In this document: positions 42,963 to 52,329 of the stretch, piece by piece
Position numbering within the stretch: the stretch's first letter is position 1
Layout: the number at the start of each line of letters is the position of its first letter
NCBI GenBank assembly: GCA_964451955.1
Contig: CAYVKG010000011.1
Span: 6,428-70,427, forward strand
Length of the DNA stretch: 64,000 nucleotides
Source: JAPLNB01 sp964451955
Lineage (GTDB): Bacteria > Planctomycetota > Phycisphaerae > Tepidisphaerales > Tepidisphaeraceae
Direction: 5' to 3'
Translations under genes and position numbers: made by a program
Notes under the pieces: model-generated
What the model was told of the DNA's origin: nothing
The model's database searches: none
Seen by the model: only the letters and a program-made list of their open reading frames with translations

Positions 42963-44891
42963 ATGAGAACCACACCCATCGTCTTGGGCGCCCTCTTGAC
43001 CCTCAATCTCTCTGCCGCCGCCCAAAATCGCCTCGATCATGCCGGCAGGCTCGAACGCCTCGCCGCAGGCGTCGGCTGGGTCAGTGTCACCAGCGACCTG
43101 CGCGTCCCCACCAAGGGATGGACTCGATCCGCCCTCCTGTCCGCCGCACAAAACGCCCACGCCACCACCCAAGGACCCGACAAGACATGGACCGCCTCCC
43201 TCGGCCAACGCGATGGCGCAACCGTGGCCGTCCGGCAGACCGTCACCGAACAGGCCGGAAAACTCGTCTTCCACCTCAACGCCCTCGGAGAACGCGACGG
43301 CGACATCGAAGGCGTCTTCTTCGAAATCCGCCTCCACGCCCCCGACTTCGCAGGCGGCTCAGTCACCGCGGCCGACAAAGTCACCCCCCTGCCCCTCGCT
43401 CTGCCACCCGATCGAACCTTGATCAACGGCGCCCCAGGACTCCTCCGCATTCAGGATGCCAACCGTAACGTCACCCTCTGCGTCCAGACTACCCCCGAGT
43501 CCTGGCTTACCCTCACCGACAATCGACGCTGGGATGATTGGTTCGTCCTCACCGTCACCCTCCACCGCGGAAATCTCCCCAAGGGCCAAAACGCCAGCGC
43601 CGTCATCACCGTCTGGGCCGAGGGAAATCCCGACGTCACCGACGCCAACGTCGTGCTCGATCCCACCCGAGTACGCTATCGCTCGATCGGAAACGGCGGT
43701 AATTACTGCTTCGGCATCGATTCACCCGTCGCAAAATTCACCCTCCAAAATCTCAAATCCGCCTCCGCCCGCACCGAAATGAGCCTCAGAGCCTGGGCCC
43801 CCCAAAAAACCGACGCCGACGGCTATGCTGCCTTCGCCAAAAACGATACGCCCGGTTCAAGACTCCGACAGGAGTTCGAACTCATGGCCCGCTTCACCCG
43901 CAACAAAATCCCCTACACCACCAGCATCTGGCGAATGCCCACCTGGATGACCGAGCCCGCCTCAGATCGCGATCAGACAAAACGCCGTATCCCCGATCAC
44001 AACTGGGCCGACGTCCTCCACGCCGTCGGCGCCTACCTCCTCTACGCCAAAGAAAAATACGCCGCCGAGCCCGACTACTTCTCGTTCAATGAGCCCGACA
44101 TCGGAATCGACATCCTCTTCACCCCCGATCAGCATCGCGATTCCATCAAACGCTTCGGCCAATATTTCCAGAAACTCGGCCTACGCACCAAATTGATCCT
44201 CGGCGATACCGCCAACGCCCGCGGAACCGACAAATACTGCCTCCCAACCGCCAATGACCCCGAGGCCATGAAACACGTCGGTGCCGTCGCCTTCCATTCC
44301 TGGAACGGCGCCAGCCCCGAGCAATACGCGGCCTGGGCCGACCTGGCCGAGCGCCTCAATAAGCCCTTGCTCGTCAATGAAGCCGGTGTCGACCCCTTCG
44401 CCTGGCGCGGAGCAGCCTATCGCTACTTCAACTACTTCGTACGCGAAATGGTCCACTACCAGGAACTCCTCCTCCACGCCCGCCCCCAAAGCATCATCTA
44501 CTGGGAATTCACGGGCGACTATTCCCTTCTCGCCTCCGAATATTCAGTCACCAACTCCCAAACAGAGCGATTCTGCCTCCAAAAACACTGGTGCGAACTC
44601 ATTCCCCCCGGCAGCCAAGCCATCCCCATAACCTCCGACAACCCCGCCATTTTGGCAACCGCGTTCCGCGCTCCCCAAGGCTATTCAATCCACCTGGCAA
44701 ACCCAAAATGGGCCCGGTCCGTTGTCATCCGTGGCTTGCCCAATGATCTCAACGAAGTCCAACTCATCAGGACCGCCAGAGGCCAACTCTTCCAAAACCT
44801 CGGCATTCTCAAAATCACCAACCAGACCCTTACCATTCAACTCCCGCCCGAATCCCTCACCACCTTGACAACAATAAAGGCCGCCCCTTAA
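42963..44891 (+). CDS. Secreted clan GH-A glycosidase (GH30-like)
   Basis: Exported protein of 642 residues. The leader is MRTTPIVLGALLTLNLSAAA. Residues about 25-240 form a beta-sandwich. From about 250 a TIM barrel begins with SIGNGGNYCFGIDSPVAKFT, then TRNKIPYTTSIWRMPTWM (about 315-330), acid/base Glu377 in FSFNEPDIGID and nucleophile Glu473 in LLVNEAGVDPFAW, followed by IIYWEFTGDY. The N-E-P/E pair spacing and the W-R-x-P-x-W strand suit GH30 or GH39-type glycosidases. The substrate is unassigned. AGGAG lies 7 bases before the ATG. The stop codon lies inside the loop of the terminator listed next. Confidence 0.78.
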   Translation: MRTTPIVLGALLTLNLSAAAQNRLDHAGRLERLAAGVGWVSVTSDLRVPTKGWTRSALLSAAQNAHATTQGPDKTWTASLGQRDGATVAVRQTVTEQAGKLVFHLNALGERDGDIEGVFFEIRLHAPDFAGGSVTAADKVTPLPLALPPDRTLINGAPGLLRIQDANRNVTLCVQTTPESWLTLTDNRRWDDWFVLTVTLHRGNLPKGQNASAVITVWAEGNPDVTDANVVLDPTRVRYRSIGNGGNYCFGIDSPVAKFTLQNLKSASARTEMSLRAWAPQKTDADGYAAFAKNDTPGSRLRQEFELMARFTRNKIPYTTSIWRMPTWMTEPASDRDQTKRRIPDHNWADVLHAVGAYLLYAKEKYAAEPDYFSFNEPDIGIDILFTPDQHRDSIKRFGQYFQKLGLRTKLILGDTANARGTDKYCLPTANDPEAMKHVGAVAFHSWNGASPEQYAAWADLAERLNKPLLVNEAGVDPFAWRGAAYRYFNYFVREMVHYQELLLHARPQSIIYWEFTGDYSLLASEYSVTNSQTERFCLQKHWCELIPPGSQAIPITSDNPAILATAFRAPQGYSIHLANPKWARSVVIRGLPNDLNEVQLIRTARGQLFQNLGILKITNQTLTIQLPPESLTTLTTIKAAP

Positions 44892-44901
44892 ACGGGCGGC
44901 C
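44879..44901. terminator. Bidirectional terminator with the stop codon in its loop
   Basis: GGCCGCCC and GGGCGGCC make a perfect eight-base stem. The seven-base loop CTTAAAC contains the TAA that ends the GH30-like gene. The minus-strand 3' side reads TTTATTGT, a good uridine-rich tail for the pseudopilin transcript ending at 44935. Confidence 0.7.
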
Positions 44902-44934
44902 TTCCCGCGAGCGGCTCTGTGTACGTGCCTCACA

Positions 44935-45654
44935 TTAGTCGATGCCGTCTTTCGGTGCCGGCTGCGTCTGAGGCGTCGGATCCCATGGATCCATGCCACG
45001 CACCGCCTCCTGCGGCAGCGTCGTGGCCACGTGACCGTCCATGTATAAATAGTTCGACCCAAGGTACAGCCCGTGCCGGTACATCTCCACTATCTCGTCA
45101 AACTGCGAGACCCCAGCCTCGCGGCTGATGTCCATGTGGTAATCCGCATCCTTCGTACGCTTCTCCCCCATCACCACGATCGACGTCGCGTTCATCCCCT
45201 TCGTCCTGCCATCCCTGATCTCATCATCTATCAAACGCGCATTGACCACATACGAGTGCTTGTTCAGCCAGGGATCACAGTTGTATGCCTGCGCCAACGC
45301 GAAATCCCCCTCACCAAGGTCCAGGTCCGCGGGACACATCATGATCTTCGGATTCGGCACCGCCGGCTTGAACACGAACATCGGCCACCGAGAGTAAGGC
45401 TCCACTCCGCCCCCTAGATGCCTCGGCTTGTTCCGTGGAGGACGTGGTTCCCCGCACGGAATCATCACTCCCCGATTGTCATTGGCGTACATCCGCAAAT
45501 AGATGCCGATCTGCCTTAGATTCGACATGCACGTCACCGATTGCGCCTGGGCCTGGGCCCGCTTCAACGCCGGCAGCAGCATCGCGATCAGCAACGCGAT
45601 GATCCCGATTACCACCAGCAACTCCACAAGCGTGAAGGCTTTGCGTTTGAACAT
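44935..45654 (-). CDS. Type II secretion-type pseudopilin (prepilin N-terminal domain protein)
   Basis: Secreted pilin-like protein of 239 residues. MFKRKAFTLVELLVVIGIIA is the prepilin signal with the G/A-F-T-L-x-E cleavage motif and the following hydrophobic helix, cleaved by prepilin peptidase. The globular part has CMSNLRQIGIYLRMYANDNRG, KIMMCPADLD, and near the C-terminus SNYLYMDGHVATTLP (the N-x-x-x-x-DGH motif shared by planctomycete DUF1559/T2SG proteins). GGAGG lies 6 bases before the ATG, so the longer open frame is rejected. Such proteins occur in large numbers per genome and their individual partners are unknown. Confidence 0.93.
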   Translation of the reverse strand: MFKRKAFTLVELLVVIGIIALLIAMLLPALKRAQAQAQSVTCMSNLRQIGIYLRMYANDNRGVMIPCGEPRPPRNKPRHLGGGVEPYSRWPMFVFKPAVPNPKIMMCPADLDLGEGDFALAQAYNCDPWLNKHSYVVNARLIDDEIRDGRTKGMNATSIVVMGEKRTKDADYHMDISREAGVSQFDEIVEMYRHGLYLGSNYLYMDGHVATTLPQEAVRGMDPWDPTPQTQPAPKDGID

Positions 45655-45941
45655 AGCAATCCTCCGTGTCTGCCGAACTGGCATTCCTACACCATTACAA
45701 CGCTTGGACGCGAAAACCATTGTTTCGTTTCAGGCTTTCCTTGCCTGACACTTCACTACAACTATAGGCACGTCTATCTACCACCCTCTATCGGTTGCGT
45801 TGCGATTCAAACCCCGCCGTGAATTCCGAATATACCGCAAATATCAATATGTTCATGACTTGCATTCCTTGCCCCAGTGTGACAACGCCCAAGCCGCCCG
45901 CTACACTGTCCCCGTCAACCGTCGCGACTTCGGAGATCACT

Positions 45942-47462
45942 ATGACTGTTCCTTTGTTCACTTTCCTCGCCGAGGCCCAGCCAACTCACGCCATCAGCCT
46001 TGCCTGGTCCCTCCCCTTTGTTCTCCTCCTGGCCAGCATCGCCTTCGTCCCGCTTGTGAACAGACATTGGTGGGAAAAGTGGTATCCCGCAGTCGCCCTC
46101 GGCCTCGGTGCCATCTCCGCAGCCTACTACTTCCTCCTCGCGCCCGCCTCCGACAAGTGGGTCCAGGAAATGCAGTCTTACGTCAGCTTCACCATCCTCT
46201 TGGCTTCCCTCTACATCGTCAGCGGCGGCATCATGATCAACGTCAACCGCCTCGCCACTCCCACCGCTAACTGCGTCCTCCTCCTCATCGGAGCCGTCGC
46301 CGCCAATATCTTTGGCACCACCGGTGCATCCATGCTCCTCATCCGGCCCTACATCCGTATGAACCGCGACCACCTCAAACCCTTCCACATCGTCTTCTTC
46401 ATCTTCCTCGTATCCAACGTCGGCGGATTGCTTACCCCCATCGGCGATCCCCCACTCTTCCTCGGTTACCTCACCGGCGTCCCCTTCTGGTGGGTCCTCC
46501 AACACTGCCAGCTCATCTGGATCGTCGCCGTCGGCCTGTTGCTCTCCGTCTTCTTCGTCATCGACAAAATTGACCACGGACGCACCCCGCGAAAGAAACC
46601 CGACGATCCCGGACCCGCCGTCTTCGTCCATGGAATCCACAACCTCCTCTTCATCGGGCTCATCGTCTGGGCCGTCTTTCAACCCGGCGTCTTCACCGTC
46701 ACCGAACAAATACGCCAACATGGCCTCACCCCAAAACTCCTCGGCTTGCTCCTCCTCAGCCGCGAAATCATGATGGCTCTCGCCGCCCTCGCCTCCCTCC
46801 TCCTCACCGCCAAAATCATCTACCACAAGAACGAATTCACCTACGGCCCCATTCGCGAGGTCGCTATCCTCTTCCTCGGTATCTTCTCCACCATGGCCCC
46901 CGCCCTCCAATGGCTTCATTCCAACGCCCACCTCCTCCCCCTCAAAACCCCGGGACAGTACTACTTCACCACCGGCGCCCTCTCCGCCGTTCTCGACAAC
47001 GCCCCAACCTATATGACGCTCCTCGAAGCCGAATTGGCCGGCCTCGACCAGACCCAGGTCGACCACGCCATGCAGATTCTCAAAGACTCGACCAGTCAGC
47101 CACAACTGGGACAAGACAACCCCAACCTGCCTCCCACCCTGCGACAAGCCCTCCGCGCCATGGTCGTCTACCACCCCGACCACATTCTCGATCACTCCGC
47201 GACACGCCAGGAAGTCGAGGTCAGCTTCCTCCTCCTCGACCGAAAACTCAGCCTCTTCCTCATCGCCATTTCCGCCGGTGCCGTCCTCTTCGGCGCCTGC
47301 ACCTACATCGGCAACGGACCCAATTTCATGGTCAAGGCTATCGCCGAGTCCGCAAATGTCAAAATGCCCACTTTCCTCGGCTACATCCTCTGTTACACCC
47401 TGCCCATCCTTATCCCCGTATACGTTCTCGTCTGGCTCATCTTCCTCTCACCCTGGCGCTAG
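45942..47462 (+). CDS. Sodium:proton antiporter of the NhaD/CitM ion-transporter superfamily
   Basis: Inner-membrane transporter of 506 residues with about 12 hydrophobic spans, including SLPFVLLLASIAFVPL, VSFTILLASLYIVSGGIMI, CVLLLIGAVAANIFGTTGAS and FFIFLVSNVGGLLTPIGDPPLFLGYL (the signature re-entrant loop of NhaD-type antiporters), VALLFLG-like spans, ALSAVLDNAPTYMTLLEAEL (second signature), and GACTYIGNGPNFMVKAIAE (third). These motifs are typical of the NhaD family that exchanges cytosolic Na+ or Li+ for H+. GGAG lies 6 bases before the ATG. It converges with a second antiporter 17 bases away. The substrate ion is family inference. Confidence 0.9.
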   Translation: MTVPLFTFLAEAQPTHAISLAWSLPFVLLLASIAFVPLVNRHWWEKWYPAVALGLGAISAAYYFLLAPASDKWVQEMQSYVSFTILLASLYIVSGGIMINVNRLATPTANCVLLLIGAVAANIFGTTGASMLLIRPYIRMNRDHLKPFHIVFFIFLVSNVGGLLTPIGDPPLFLGYLTGVPFWWVLQHCQLIWIVAVGLLLSVFFVIDKIDHGRTPRKKPDDPGPAVFVHGIHNLLFIGLIVWAVFQPGVFTVTEQIRQHGLTPKLLGLLLLSREIMMALAALASLLLTAKIIYHKNEFTYGPIREVAILFLGIFSTMAPALQWLHSNAHLLPLKTPGQYYFTTGALSAVLDNAPTYMTLLEAELAGLDQTQVDHAMQILKDSTSQPQLGQDNPNLPPTLRQALRAMVVYHPDHILDHSATRQEVEVSFLLLDRKLSLFLIAISAGAVLFGACTYIGNGPNFMVKAIAESANVKMPTFLGYILCYTLPILIPVYVLVWLIFLSPWR

Positions 47463-47479
47463 CCGACCACCAACCCCCC

Positions 47480-48799
47480 TCACGCCGCCACGTGCCCGAT
47501 CAGCCGCTTTACGATCACAATGAACAGCCCCGTGCACAAAAGATTCAATGCCAGCGAAAGCGCCGCCACCGTCACCACCGGCCCCCCAAGACCATACGCC
47601 AGCGACACCACCAGCACCCCGGCGCCCACCTCGCCCCGCGGAAACATCCCAATCGCGACCGCCAGACGATGCCGCCAAGGTGCTTCCTTCCGATACACAA
47701 ACGCCGGAAACATCTTCCCTACGTTCGACAGCAACGTGACCAGCAAAACGTGCATCGCAATCACGCCCCACCCAGGAAATCGGTTCTTCTCAACCATCAC
47801 CTCAGCCGAAACCCCCGCAAACCGACGCTTCGCCTCCCCAGGGCTCGACTCCACACCCTCAAACGGAAACGGCTCATCCCCCTCCGCTCCCACGGCGACC
47901 GCAACCACCCCCACTCCCGACGCCTCGCTCACCCCACCTCGCACCGACGGCATCGACAAACCCACAAGCACCATGAAACACGCCGACACGATCGTCGCCA
48001 CTCGTTGCTCCTGCGGAGCCTCCGGCCCCTCCTCGTGGCCTTCCCGTCCATCATCCCGATGCGGATCCTGCCCCGTTGGTCTGGCTAGCATGCACCCCAG
48101 CACAAACGCCGGCAACAGCACCTCCAAGTGAATCGGAACCGTCTGATCTATCGCCTTGCTCCCAAGGTGAATCCCCTCACATGCCAGCGTGATTATCCCG
48201 GCATACGTAATCACATAAGGCCACGAAATCGGCAATCGCATCCGATGCAGGTATCGCCACGCCAACATCAGCATCACCATGATCGCCACGACAACAACCC
48301 CCAGTTGCCATCGCAGCCCGACCATCAGCATCTTCAACGGAATCATCAGCAGAATCGTGTCCAGATCGTCGAATATCGCCAGCACCCGCGCTTTCTTGAA
48401 CAGCCACGTCGCGCTCAGTCCCGCCGCCGCCAGCATCGAAAACAGCACCCCGGCCGACGTCGGTGACGCAAACCGCGCCGCTAAAAGGCTCTCCTTCCAT
48501 AAGTCGGCGTTCAACCACAACTCCCGCGGCGCCAATACGTACACAAAATACAACGCACAAAATACCCACGGAAACGCCGCCGCCGTAAAGGCCACCACAT
48601 AGTCCCACACGTACTGCCCCGGTCGAGACTTGTCGATGTCAAACTCATAACCGACGTGGATCATGATGAACGCCAACGCCCACATCGTCAGAACCTGCAC
48701 CACCAGGCGAATCACACCCGCCCAGGGCAGCGATGGCGCTATCTGCGACGCGACCAGCCCGATTATCAACAGCAGAGAATACAACAGTACTTTGCGCAT
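47480..48799 (-). CDS. Cation:proton antiporter (CPA-type)
   Basis: Inner-membrane protein of 439 residues with about 11 spans. Start MRKVLLYSLLLIIGLVAS. Spans include VVQVLTMWALAFIMIHVGYEFD, FASPTSAGVLFSMLAAAGL, ILLMIPLKMLMVGLRWQLG and HLEVLLPAFVLGCMLARP. FDDLDTI carries the paired Asp proposed for ion exchange in CPA2/NhaA-like carriers, and MFPRGEVGAGVLVVSLAYG supplies the conserved late span. A loop at about 275-300 is unusually long and charged (DPHRDDGREGHEEGPEAPQ), perhaps regulatory. GGAG abuts the ATG, with GGAA ten bases before it. It lies downstream of a small lipoprotein gene in the same direction. Confidence 0.85.
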   Translation of the reverse strand: MRKVLLYSLLLIIGLVASQIAPSLPWAGVIRLVVQVLTMWALAFIMIHVGYEFDIDKSRPGQYVWDYVVAFTAAAFPWVFCALYFVYVLAPRELWLNADLWKESLLAARFASPTSAGVLFSMLAAAGLSATWLFKKARVLAIFDDLDTILLMIPLKMLMVGLRWQLGVVVVAIMVMLMLAWRYLHRMRLPISWPYVITYAGIITLACEGIHLGSKAIDQTVPIHLEVLLPAFVLGCMLARPTGQDPHRDDGREGHEEGPEAPQEQRVATIVSACFMVLVGLSMPSVRGGVSEASGVGVVAVAVGAEGDEPFPFEGVESSPGEAKRRFAGVSAEVMVEKNRFPGWGVIAMHVLLVTLLSNVGKMFPAFVYRKEAPWRHRLAVAIGMFPRGEVGAGVLVVSLAYGLGGPVVTVAALSLALNLLCTGLFIVIVKRLIGHVAA

Positions 48800-48874
48800 C
48801 TCCGGCTTCCACGTTCCTACAAGCTTAGGCCTGTGCCCCCACCGGGCAAACCAACAGAGGTGCAAAACCCGTCT

Positions 48875-49015
48875 CTATGCCGAATGGCCCCGCGACAACG
48901 GCCAAACCTCCACCCCGGCGCTCTCTCCGCCCCCTTGGACCCACCGACACTCGTGAATCGTCTTGTCACACCCGACCACTATCAACGCCAGCACAACCGC
49001 CAGTAACCACTTCAT
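48875..49015 (-). CDS. 46-residue lipoprotein
   Basis: Short gene MKWLLAVVLALIVVGC followed by DKTIHECRWVQGGG and a tail EVWPLSRGHSA. LIVVGC is a good lipobox with acylation at Cys16, so it should sit in the inner or outer membrane facing the periplasm. GGAGA stands seven bases before the ATG. It lies between fkp (55 bases upstream) and the CPA antiporter (76 bases downstream) on the same strand, so it may be part of that transcript. No family recognised. The mature peptide is only about 30 residues, with one further Cys. Confidence 0.55.
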   Translation of the reverse strand: MKWLLAVVLALIVVGCDKTIHECRWVQGGGESAGVEVWPLSRGHSA

Positions 49016-49069
49016 CGCTTCGTCTCCAGTCTCTCCCAGACCAAAAACACAACCGGGCCCGCCCCTAAT

Positions 49070-52000
49070 CTACGTGGATTTCCGAACAACGCAAAGCCCT
49101 TCTCGATTGATCTGCGTCTGGAACAACGCCCCCAGCGAACCCGGACGACTCGCCCGCGCCGCCAACGCCTCGCGAAGCCTCCCCGCCTGCCCACGATTCC
49201 GACAGAAAAAGTACGCGAAACCGCCCCCACCGGCCCCCGCCAAACCCGCCGCTGAGTATAACCCCCTCAACTCCATGAACAACACGTCAATCGTCGGCGT
49301 CGTCGAGCCGGGATATAACTGCTTCTTCAACTCCCAGTACCGACCAATCTCTCGCGCCACCGAAACCCATTGACCCTTCAGCAACGCCCCACGCAATAAA
49401 CCCGCCGACCGCTTCAACTCCTCCAACAACATCAACGCCGCCGGTTCACGCGCTAAATACCGCCCCATCACTCGACGCAGAATGTCCCGCGCCAAACGCT
49501 GCTGCCCCGAATAGTAAACCACCAACCGATCCTGAAACTCCCCGTACAACTCCTCCGACAAACCCAATCGCTCAACCACCGGCACCTGTGGCACCCCCGA
49601 AACCGAAGTCGTCGATTTCAAACCCCCCACAATACCCCCAATCTGATCCTGCCACCCGCCACCGGTCGATAACCGCTGCTCCAACAACAGCGTCCGAGAT
49701 ATCAGATCCTGCGTCTTCAACTCCCGCTTGCCCCCGCTCACCGGCACAAATAACTCGTCCAACGCCGATAACAGCGTCGCTGCTAATATCGAACTCGTCC
49801 CAAGCCCAGAACCCTTCGGCACACGACACTCCGTCGTCACAATCAGCCCCGCCCCAAGACGCCTCAAATACCCCTCAAGCCCCGCTTCTGCCCCTCTCCC
49901 CGCCCGGCCCTCCGGTAACAGCCCCACCAGCCGCAACGCCACCTTGTGCAACGCAAACGGATCGTGCACCGAGCCCCCCGTCTGCAATTGCTCCAGACGC
50001 GTGACCTCCACGTGCGTCCCCAAATCATTGCTCTCCAGTATCAACATCGGCTGCCCAATCGTCCGCACCATCGCTCGCACCGGCGGATGACCGTCCAGAT
50101 TGATCGCTACATTCACCACATGCCCCCCTCTCTCGTAGCAGTAGGGGGGGGTGTCCGACCATCCACCTGACAAATCCAGCCGAACCGGCGATGCCGATTC
50201 GATCCGAACCCCGGGAACCAACCTCGCCCGTCCCCTGTCCCCACACGCCAACAACTGCCCCGGCCCAGGCTCCGATGCCTCCGCGATCTTCCCAAACGCC
50301 CCAGACATCTGCTCTTCAATATGCAGCCTCGCATCCGCGCTCGGATGATCCGGCCGCTGAAGCAACTGCGCCCCCACCCAGTACGCCCGCGATTGCTGCA
50401 ACGCCCTCAACCGCCCCTTCTCACTACCCACCTCTCTACCCGCTGATGCGAACTCCTTCAGCCGCGATAGACATGTGTCATACGCCGCCCGCGACGTGTA
50501 ATGCCCAATCAAACCCTCCAGCGGCTTATCCTCCCCCCGAACAATCGCACCCAACAACGCCTCCGTCTGCAAATACGCCGCCACAACCTCCCGATGCTCT
50601 ATCAACGCCACAGGGTCCGCCTGCTCCAACAACATCGCCATCGAAAAACGCGGACACTTCTTCCATGCCCTCATCGCCCCCGACGACGCCTTCCCTGTCG
50701 CAAACCAGAGCACCCCGTCCGCCGCATCTCGCCCCGCCGTCCCGGGAAATAACCGCGCCGTCCACAGCGTCCGCTGCGACGACGGCACACCCGGCCAAAC
50801 CTCCCTCGCCCTCAACCCCGCACGACCCAAATACTCCTCCATCGGCCTGTTCATGAACGAACAATCCGGATACCGCCCCTTGAAATCATCCTCCACCCCG
50901 CAAACAACATGCACATGCAGCAACTCTCCCCTCGACCACCGGATCGGAACCTGAAACAGCAGCAAATCCTCCGGCAAATCCAGCACGCGTTCCACCGCCA
51001 ACACCTGGCTCACCACCGAACCCGCCCCTATCCGCGATCGCTCCGACAGAATGCTGTGCTCAATCACCGCTCCCTTGCCCACCTCCAACGCGCCAACCCG
51101 CGAGCCTCCAGAACCCGGCAAAAATGCCGAATGATAGACCCGGCAATGACCCGGAATCCCCGCCCGGCTGTACGCCATAACATTCTGCTGAAACAGTTCT
51201 GCCGCCGGCGATGCATTCAGCCCCACCATCGCGTCCCGAAATTGCCGCGTCGTGCCTAAGTGCAGAAACTGCCCCTCCAACACCATCGTCCCAAACTCAA
51301 TGCCGTGCAGCCCCTTCCATAACTCCCGACGAAGTGCACCATCCCCGCTCTTCACATACTCCCTCTCGTCCGTCGAAAACGCCAACGCCGCCGTCATGTC
51401 GTCGTATAGGTCGATCGGCAGATGCCGCTCATGCAGCCCCTTGCGAACACGCCCTGTTCCTCCCGAAACCCCCGAAAGGCCCGCCACCAGTCGCGTGCGC
51501 GCCGCGTCAAAAAACAGCAGACCCGTGTCAATCAGCACCTCCCCGTTCTCGTCCATCGCCCCCGCCGCCTCCATCGCCTCCGGAGACGCCTTCTGCAGCG
51601 TCTGCAACACCCGGCTCTGACCGTCCGTCACAAAAACCCCGTGGCTGCGCGCCAACTCTGCCTCAACCCGCATCGTCAACGCCGTCACCCCAACCCCGGG
51701 CGCCGAAACATGCCGGTGATCAAATACCAGAAACACATCCCCCGCCACAATCAACATCCCGGGACCCAGCCGCTCCGGTAGCCCCGCCAATGTCAAGTAC
51801 AAGTGGTCGAATAGCGTGCATATCTGCCCGTCCGGACGACGTAATGGCAACGGCGCGAATATCTTCCCCAGCGGCGAATACGCCGGCAGCCGCTGCGACG
51901 CGCCCCCGGAGTGAATCAGCAGAATCCGCAACCGCGCCAAATCCTCCACACCCAAACCAAATTGCTCGCACAACGCACGCATCGCTCCCAGCGTCGCACC

Positions 52001-52264
52001 CCCAGACCCCGCACGCCGACCCGCCGGGTCCGCTACCACGATCGAACGCTGAATCGCAGGAAAAAACGACCCCGTAGGCCCCACCACCCGATGACGCAAC
52101 CCCAGCTCCTGCCGGTAACCCTGCGCCTGCTTCTCGTTCGCCGCCGTCAATATCAAATAGTCCCAGCAATCCCCAGGCGCCGACGTCTGCACAACCCGGC
52201 GATACGCCCCCGCATTCGCCTCCAATGCGACCTGCGTCCGCTCAAGTGCCAAATCCAACTTCAT
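49070..52264 (-). CDS. fkp: Bifunctional L-fucokinase / GDP-L-fucose pyrophosphorylase
   Basis: Salvage enzyme of 1064 residues, the length of Bacteroides Fkp. The N-terminal half is the fucose-1-phosphate guanylyltransferase: GSGGATLGAMRALCEQF, ILLIHSGGASQRLPAYSPLGKIF (about 110-135) and LIVAGDVFLVFDH. The C-terminal half is a GHMP kinase: VRLDLSGGWSDTPPYCYE (about 700), VPKGSGLGTSSILAATLL (about 810, the phosphate loop), and GGWQDQIGGIVGGLK (the catalytic/substrate loop). It converts L-fucose to fucose-1-phosphate and then to GDP-L-fucose in the cytosol. GGAG lies 5 bases before the ATG. It is the last of four genes gmd, fcl, glycosyltransferase, fkp. An eight-C run at 50144-50151 encodes part of the kinase motif. 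Confidence 0.94.
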   Translation of the reverse strand: MKLDLALERTQVALEANAGAYRRVVQTSAPGDCWDYLILTAANEKQAQGYRQELGLRHRVVGPTGSFFPAIQRSIVVADPAGRRAGSGGATLGAMRALCEQFGLGVEDLARLRILLIHSGGASQRLPAYSPLGKIFAPLPLRRPDGQICTLFDHLYLTLAGLPERLGPGMLIVAGDVFLVFDHRHVSAPGVGVTALTMRVEAELARSHGVFVTDGQSRVLQTLQKASPEAMEAAGAMDENGEVLIDTGLLFFDAARTRLVAGLSGVSGGTGRVRKGLHERHLPIDLYDDMTAALAFSTDEREYVKSGDGALRRELWKGLHGIEFGTMVLEGQFLHLGTTRQFRDAMVGLNASPAAELFQQNVMAYSRAGIPGHCRVYHSAFLPGSGGSRVGALEVGKGAVIEHSILSERSRIGAGSVVSQVLAVERVLDLPEDLLLFQVPIRWSRGELLHVHVVCGVEDDFKGRYPDCSFMNRPMEEYLGRAGLRAREVWPGVPSSQRTLWTARLFPGTAGRDAADGVLWFATGKASSGAMRAWKKCPRFSMAMLLEQADPVALIEHREVVAAYLQTEALLGAIVRGEDKPLEGLIGHYTSRAAYDTCLSRLKEFASAGREVGSEKGRLRALQQSRAYWVGAQLLQRPDHPSADARLHIEEQMSGAFGKIAEASEPGPGQLLACGDRGRARLVPGVRIESASPVRLDLSGGWSDTPPYCYERGGHVVNVAINLDGHPPVRAMVRTIGQPMLILESNDLGTHVEVTRLEQLQTGGSVHDPFALHKVALRLVGLLPEGRAGRGAEAGLEGYLRRLGAGLIVTTECRVPKGSGLGTSSILAATLLSALDELFVPVSGGKRELKTQDLISRTLLLEQRLSTGGGWQDQIGGIVGGLKSTTSVSGVPQVPVVERLGLSEELYGEFQDRLVVYYSGQQRLARDILRRVMGRYLAREPAALMLLEELKRSAGLLRGALLKGQWVSVAREIGRYWELKKQLYPGSTTPTIDVLFMELRGLYSAAGLAGAGGGGFAYFFCRNRGQAGRLREALAARASRPGSLGALFQTQINREGLCVVRKST

Positions 52265-52329
52265 CGCTGCTCCACGTCTCCGCCCGTCCTCAGCCTCCCT
52301 CCCTCGCCCCCCTCTCCCACCTAAGCATA

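Noticed and set aside
45915..47195. 426-codon minus-strand frame opposite the NhaD-type antiporter
   Set aside because: An acidic Gly/Glu/Asp shadow typical of the complement of membrane-protein codons.
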